A stretch of 64,000 bases of DNA, taken from NCBI GenBank assembly GCA_022577435.1, contig JAKOON010000124.1, positions 62,328 to 126,327 of the forward strand, read 5' to 3'. Origin of the DNA: Embiotoca jacksoni. Its lineage: Eukaryota; Chordata; Actinopteri; Embiotocidae. The notes under the pieces are model-generated. The model was given only the letters and a program-made list of their open reading frames with translations, was not told the origin of the DNA and did no database searches. Positions 60,399-64,000 of this stretch are shown piece after piece. Positions within the stretch are counted from its first letter, which is position 1, and each line of letters begins with the position of its first letter. The position numbers and the translations under genes were made by a program.

Positions 60399-62808
60399 AG
60401 TATTCAGACCCCTTTAAATTTTTCACTCTTTGTTTCATTGCAGCCATTTGCTAAAATCAAAAAAGTTCATTTTATTTCTCATTAATGTACACTCAGCACC
60501 CCAGCTTGACAGAAAAAAACAGAAATGTAGAAATTTGTGCAAATTGATTAAAAAAGAAAACCTGAAATATCACATGGTCATAAGTATTCAGACCCTTTGC
60601 TCAGTATTGAGTAGAAGCACCCTTTTGAGCGAGTACAGCCACGAGTCTTCTTGGGAATGATGCAACAAGCTTTTCACACCTGGATTTGGGGATCCTCTGC
60701 CATTCTTCCTTGCAGATCCTCTCCAGTTCCGTCAGGTTGGATGGTGAACGTTGGTGGACAGCCATTTTCAGGTCTCTCCAGAGATGCTCAATTGGGTTTA
60801 GGTCAGAGCTCTGGCTGGGCCAGTCAAGAATGGTCACAGAGTTGTTCCGAAGCCACTCCTTTGTTATTTTAGCTGTGTGCTTCGGGTCATTGTCTTGTTG
60901 GAAGGTGAACCTTCGGCCCAGTCTGAGGTCCAGAGCACTCTGGAAGAGGTTTTCTTCCAGGATATCTCTGTACTTGGCCGCATTCATCTTTCCTTCAATT
61001 GCAACCGGTCGTCCTGTCCCTGCAGCTGAAAAACACCCCCATAGCATGATGCTGCCACCACCATGTTTCACTGTTGGGATTGTATTGGGCAGGTGATGAG
61101 CAGTGCCTGGTTTTCTCCACACATACCGCTTAGAATTAATGCCAAAAAGTTCAATCTTGGTCTCATCAGACCAGAGAATCTTATTTCTCATAGTCTGGGA
61201 GTCCTTCATGTGTTTTTTGTCAAACTCTATGCGGGCTTTCATATGTCTTGCACTGAGGAGAGGCTTCCGTCGGGCCACTCTGCCATAAAGCCCCGACTGG
61301 TGGAGGGCTGCAGTGATAGTTGACTTTGTGGAACTTTCTCCATCTCCCTACTGCATCTCTGGAGCTCAGCCACAGTGATCTTTGGGTTCTTCTTTACCTC
61401 TCTCACCAAGGCTCTTCTCCCACGATTGCTCAGTTTGGCTGGACGGCCAGGTCTAGGAAGAGTTCTGGTCGTCCCAAACTTCTTCCATTTAAGGATTATG
61501 GAGGCCACTGTGCTCTTAGGAACCTTGAGTGCTGCAGAAATTATTTTGTAACCTTGGCCAGATCTGTGCCTTGCCACAATTCTGTCTCTGAGCTCCTTGG
61601 ACAGTTCCTTCGACCTCATGATTCTCATTTGCTCTGACATGCGCTGTGAGCTGTAAGGTCTTATATAGACAGGTGTGTGCCTTTCCTAATCAAGTCCAAT
61701 CAGTTTAATTAAACACAGCTGGACTCCAATGAAGGAGTAGAACCATCTCAAGGAGGATCAGAAGAAATGGACAGCATGTGAGTTAAATATGAGTGTCACA
61801 GCAAAGGGTCTGAATACTTATGACCATGCGATATTTCAGTTTTTCTTTTTTAATAAATTTGCACAAATTTCTACATTTCTGTTTTTTTCTGTCAACATGG
61901 GGTGCTGAGTGTACATTAATGAGAAATAAAATGAACTTTTTTGATTTTAGCAAATGGCTGCAATGAAACAAAGAGTGAAAAATGTAAAGGGGTCTGAATA
62001 TTTTCCGTACCCACTGTAAATATACACACACACACACACAGAGGGAATGTGTCTCATGCTGCTTTTTCATTCTGTCTGCAGGTGTTTTCTTTCAAAACCG
62101 AGGCGGTTGACAGAAACGGGTTTGTGTGCTCTCAACTCTCACGTGTAGCAGCTCTCTGACCTTGACTTTTTTAGTTTTGATGATCACAGAGGAATGCTTA
62201 AAGATTTATTTGATTTCATCCTTATCGTGCCGTAACCAGAACAGAAGTGGAATTAAAAATGTCCCTGATGTTTAGATAAATTCAACATTTGACATGAGGG
62301 ATCCAGTATTCCTGGCATTTTGACGTGGGTTCATGTGTGTCTTCATCAGAAGCGTTGTGAAGAAGAGGATACCATGTGTTGGTGAGGAAGACGTCCGTCC
62401 ACCTCAGCCCAAGAAGACCAAAGTGGAACTGGAAAGAAAAGGTTTGTTAATGTTACTCATTACAAGTTCTTATCCTAATAACTCTTTTATTTTACTAAAT
62501 GCATGTTACGTCTTGCCTGTTCTATGTTCATCAGTTCTACTATATGTGAGGAAGGAGTGTGATGAAGTGTTTGATGCCCTAATGCTGCGCTCCCCAACCC
62601 TGAAAGCTCTGACGGAGGCTGTGAGTGTTCATGAAGTGGTGCCTTAAATGTTTGCTGAAACACAAGTCATCCATTAGTCCATCGCAGAATAGTGACTTAA
62701 CCATTTACTGCTTTAACATTTAAAATACACTTTGTCTTCACAGATCTCTGAAAAATATGCAGTGCCTTTTAACAAGATGGCCAAAGTTTACCAAAAAAGC
62801 AAAAAAGG
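52754..62808 (+). CDS. grhl2: Grainyhead-like transcription factor 2 (3' end outside window)
   Basis: Sequence-specific nuclear activator controlling epithelial junction genes and neural tube closure. Coding exons: 52754-52767, 53270-53456, 53557-53976, 54135-54190, 54842-54998, 55215-55326, 56526-56620, 59634-59792, 59880-59937, 60180-60340, 62082-62119, 62350-62441, 62535-62620, 62744-62808. All phases agree, giving 567 codons; by comparison with the human protein, about 37 C-terminal residues in the last exon lie beyond the window. Recognisable parts are the N-terminal activation segment (SSEDEAWRSYLENPLTAATK, about residues 30-67), the CP2-type DNA-binding domain (about 229-455, including WKYWHSRQHTAKQRVLDI and NTIGNVEEIAYNAVSFTWDV) and the C-terminal ubiquitin-like dimerisation region (VLLYVRKECDEVFDALMLRS). 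The start MDLDSKRLVVVVPNE has a good Kozak context (A at -3, G at +4). The exon 10 acceptor is weak (no pyrimidine tract), so 60,180 is tentative. Intron 10 carries a Tc1 element. Confidence 0.95.
57055..57137. repeat. (CA)n / (CGCA)n microsatellite in grhl2 intron 7
   Basis: CA repeats interrupted by a block of ACGC units. Alternating purine-pyrimidine with CpG steps makes it a Z-DNA candidate. Open frames through it are artefacts. Confidence 0.93.
57926..57976. repeat. (CA)n microsatellite in grhl2 intron 7
   Basis: About 24 CA units. A short GTTT run (57,794-57,812) lies to its left. Confidence 0.93.
57980..59633. other. grhl2 intron 7, unique sequence
   Basis: The rest of the 3-kb intron between exons 7 and 8. 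No additional exon, transposon or RNA gene is supported. Confidence 0.4.
60350..60393. repeat. (CA)n microsatellite abutting Tc1 insertion
   Basis: ACGC units then about 18 CA units, starting 10 bp after the exon 10 donor and running directly into the left terminal repeat of the Tc1 element, whose outermost bases are missing. Confidence 0.92.
60394..62018 (-). mobile_element. Tc1-like transposon in grhl2 intron 10
   Basis: A 1.6-kb element with about 200-bp terminal inverted repeats. Each repeat carries two copies of GTATTCAGACCC(C/T)TT in direct orientation, one outer and one inner, the IR/DR layout of Tc1-like elements of fish. The right end is complete (CCCACTGTA, at a TA); the left end lacks the matching outermost bases. 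It encodes a frameshifted DD34E transposase on the minus strand. Well-preserved ends and few changes suggest a fairly recent insertion. Confidence 0.92.
60601..61640 (-). pseudogene. Tc1-like DD34E transposase, frameshifted
   Basis: Cut-and-paste transposase that binds the element's terminal repeats. The N-terminal part (61,640 to about 61,330) starts MSEQMRIMRSKELSKELRDR and holds the paired-like helix-turn-helix with the linker PRPGRPAKLSNRG. The C-terminal part (61,278-60,601) lies in another frame and holds the catalytic triad: Asp in ILWSDETKIELFG, Asp in FQQDNDPKHTAK and Glu in LNPIEHLW, with 34 residues between the last two. The end KGASTQY is typical. At least one frameshift between about 61,280 and 61,340 separates the halves, so no full-length enzyme can be made from this copy. 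Confidence 0.9.
62025..62041. repeat. Short (CA)n run right of the Tc1 element
   Basis: Eight CA units immediately outside the right terminal repeat. CA repeats flank the insertion on both sides, which suggests that the element landed in, or next to, a TA within a CA-rich stretch. Confidence 0.85.
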
Positions 62809-63049
62809 GTGAGTCAAACTGCACAAAGCCAAGACGGAGGGCTCTATTCTACAACACAGAAAAGACTTCCCAAGTGTTTCAGATCATTTTCCCAACCAGC
62901 AGCCAGGTTGTTTAAATAGTGCAGCCATGTGTGTGTTTGTCTTCAAATGAGTTGTGGTCAGCTGCACTGTTGGTTCATGGATATCTGCAGGTCGCCCCTT
63001 CAAGAGAGACAAAAACCTGGCTTAAAGTCTGACGCAGTGTTTTACTGGG

Positions 63050-63145
63050 ATAATTCAATTCAATTCAATTTTATTTATATAGTGCCAAATCACAACACAG
63101 GCTATTTCATGGCACTTAACACATTAAAGTCGTTACAGCAAGACT
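63050..63145 (+). mobile_element. High-copy teleost interspersed repeat (fragment)
   Basis: TTCAATTCAATTTTATTTAT then ATAGTGCCAAATCACAACAC is a very common acanthomorph repeat motif. It leads into the octamer array that follows. I cannot assign a class with certainty. Confidence 0.55.
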
Positions 63146-63171
63146 TCATAATATTATACAGAGAAACCAAC

Positions 63172-63480
63172 AATTCAACAATTCAACAATTCATCAATTC
63201 AACAATTCATCAATTCAACAATTCATCAATTCAACAATTCATCAATTCAACAATTCATCAATTCAACAATTCAACAATTCAACAATTCATCAATTCATCA
63301 ATTCAACAATTCATCAATTCATCAATTCATCAATTCAACAATTCATCAATTCATCAATTCAACAATTCAACAATTCATCAATTCAACAATTCAACAATTC
63401 AACAATTCATCAATTCAACAATTCATCAGTTCATCAATTCAACAATTCATCAATTCAACAATTCAACAATTCATCAATTC
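63172..63480. repeat. 8-bp tandem repeat (CAATTCAA/CAATTCAT)
   Basis: About 38 octamers of two kinds, CAATTCAA and CAATTCAT, in irregular order with a single CAGTTCAT. It is seeded by the ATTCA words of the preceding interspersed repeat. An open plus-strand frame crosses it (QFNNSTIHQF) without meaning. Confidence 0.94.
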
Positions 63481-63559
63481 CCACTTAAACTAGGAGGAAA
63501 AAACTCCTCTTTAAGGGAGGAAAACCTCCAACAGAGGGAAGAAAAACTCCGTTTAACAG

Positions 63560-63945
63560 GAAGAAACCTCCGACAGAACCAGGATCAGAAGTGGGCGGAG
63601 CATCTGTTAACAGAACCAGGATCAGAGGTGGGCGGAGCATCTGTTAACAGAACCAGGATCAGAGGTGGGAGGAGCATCTGTTAACAGAACCAGGATCAGA
63701 GGTGGGAGGAGCATCTGTTAACAGAACCAGGATCAGAGGTGGGCGGAGCATCTGTTAACAGAACCAGGATCAGAGGTGGGCGGAGCATCTGTTAACAGAA
63801 CCAGGATCAGAGGTGGGTGGAGCATCTGTTAACAGAACCAGGATCAGAGGTGGGCGGAGCATCTGTTAACAGAACCAGGATCAGAGGTGGGTGGAGCATC
63901 TGTTAACAGAACCAGGATCAGAGGTGGGCGGAGCATCTGCCTCGA
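63560..63945. repeat. 37-bp tandem repeat, about 10 copies
   Basis: The unit starts GTTAACAGAACCAGGATCAG and continues AGGTGGGCGGAGCATCT; equivalent points fall at 63,604 and 63,641 and so on. Variants change GGGCGG to GGGAGG or GGGTGG. It follows a run of AGGAAGAAACCTCC-like words and belongs to the same composite repeat as the preceding blocks. It lies in the last intron of grhl2. Confidence 0.93.
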
Positions 63946-64000
63946 CCGGTTGGGGTGAGAGGAGAGCAGAGAGAGAAAAGGACAGCATAGAGATAGAAGA

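Noticed and set aside
62929..63684. 251-codon plus frame with HQFNNSTIQQF units
   Set aside because: Reads through the 8-bp tandem repeat and the 37-bp array in a grhl2 intron.

Overview
The window is nuclear DNA from a ray-finned fish, most likely an acanthomorph-type teleost. The evidence is vertebrate intron-exon genes, the gene order pabpc1 - ywhaz - znf706 - grhl2 (the order and neighbours of human 8q22.3), Tc1-like transposons, LINE 3' tails of the kind common in teleosts, and very abundant microsatellites and minisatellites. No bacterial operon, CRISPR array, phage or plasmid feature is present. I rebuilt the exons by hand from splice sites, reading phase and remembered vertebrate family sequences; no search was run.

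Layout. 1-15,590: no recognisable gene, but dense tandem repeats (11-bp array 1-864; CAGA/CAGG block 1,733-1,976; 28-bp array 2,650-6,290; 68-bp array 9,473-9,760; 42-bp array 10,217-10,342; G/T-only tract 10,695-12,065; TAA/ATT block 12,634-12,834) and one CpG-rich, promoter-like patch near 12.15-12.56 kb. 15,590-21,780 (minus strand): complete pabpc1, 14 coding exons, 635 codons, with a CpG promoter followed upstream by a 785-bp pure C/T tract. 23,828-39,410 (minus): a complete 14-3-3 gene (ywhaz by synteny, sequence-divergent), 5 coding exons, 245 codons, with a 25-bp minisatellite in its 5' intron and several transposon remnants. 41,961-51,500 (minus): a znf706 locus with intact splice sites but two 1-base deletions in its first coding exon, its 5' intron expanded by a 5.7-kb 31-bp minisatellite. 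52,300-end (plus): grhl2, 14 coding exons, 567 codons, with the final exon beyond the window; a Tc1 element sits in intron 10.

The four genes do not form one pathway: pabpc1 binds mRNA poly(A) tails, 14-3-3 binds phosphoproteins, ZNF706 is a small one-finger nuclear protein and GRHL2 is an epithelial transcription factor. They are neighbours through ancient vertebrate synteny. The divergent 14-3-3 and the damaged znf706 together suggest, as inference, that this segment may be the faster-evolving copy of a teleost-duplicated block.

The most unusual property is tandem-repeat load: roughly a quarter of the window is tandem or low-complexity DNA, and several arrays touch gene structure (one fills a pabpc1 intron up to the splice site; one runs from the znf706 promoter to near its first coding exon). 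I found no convincing new biological system; the best leads are these repeat-gene interactions, a GC-AG intron and a G-run element in pabpc1, and the znf706 frameshifts.
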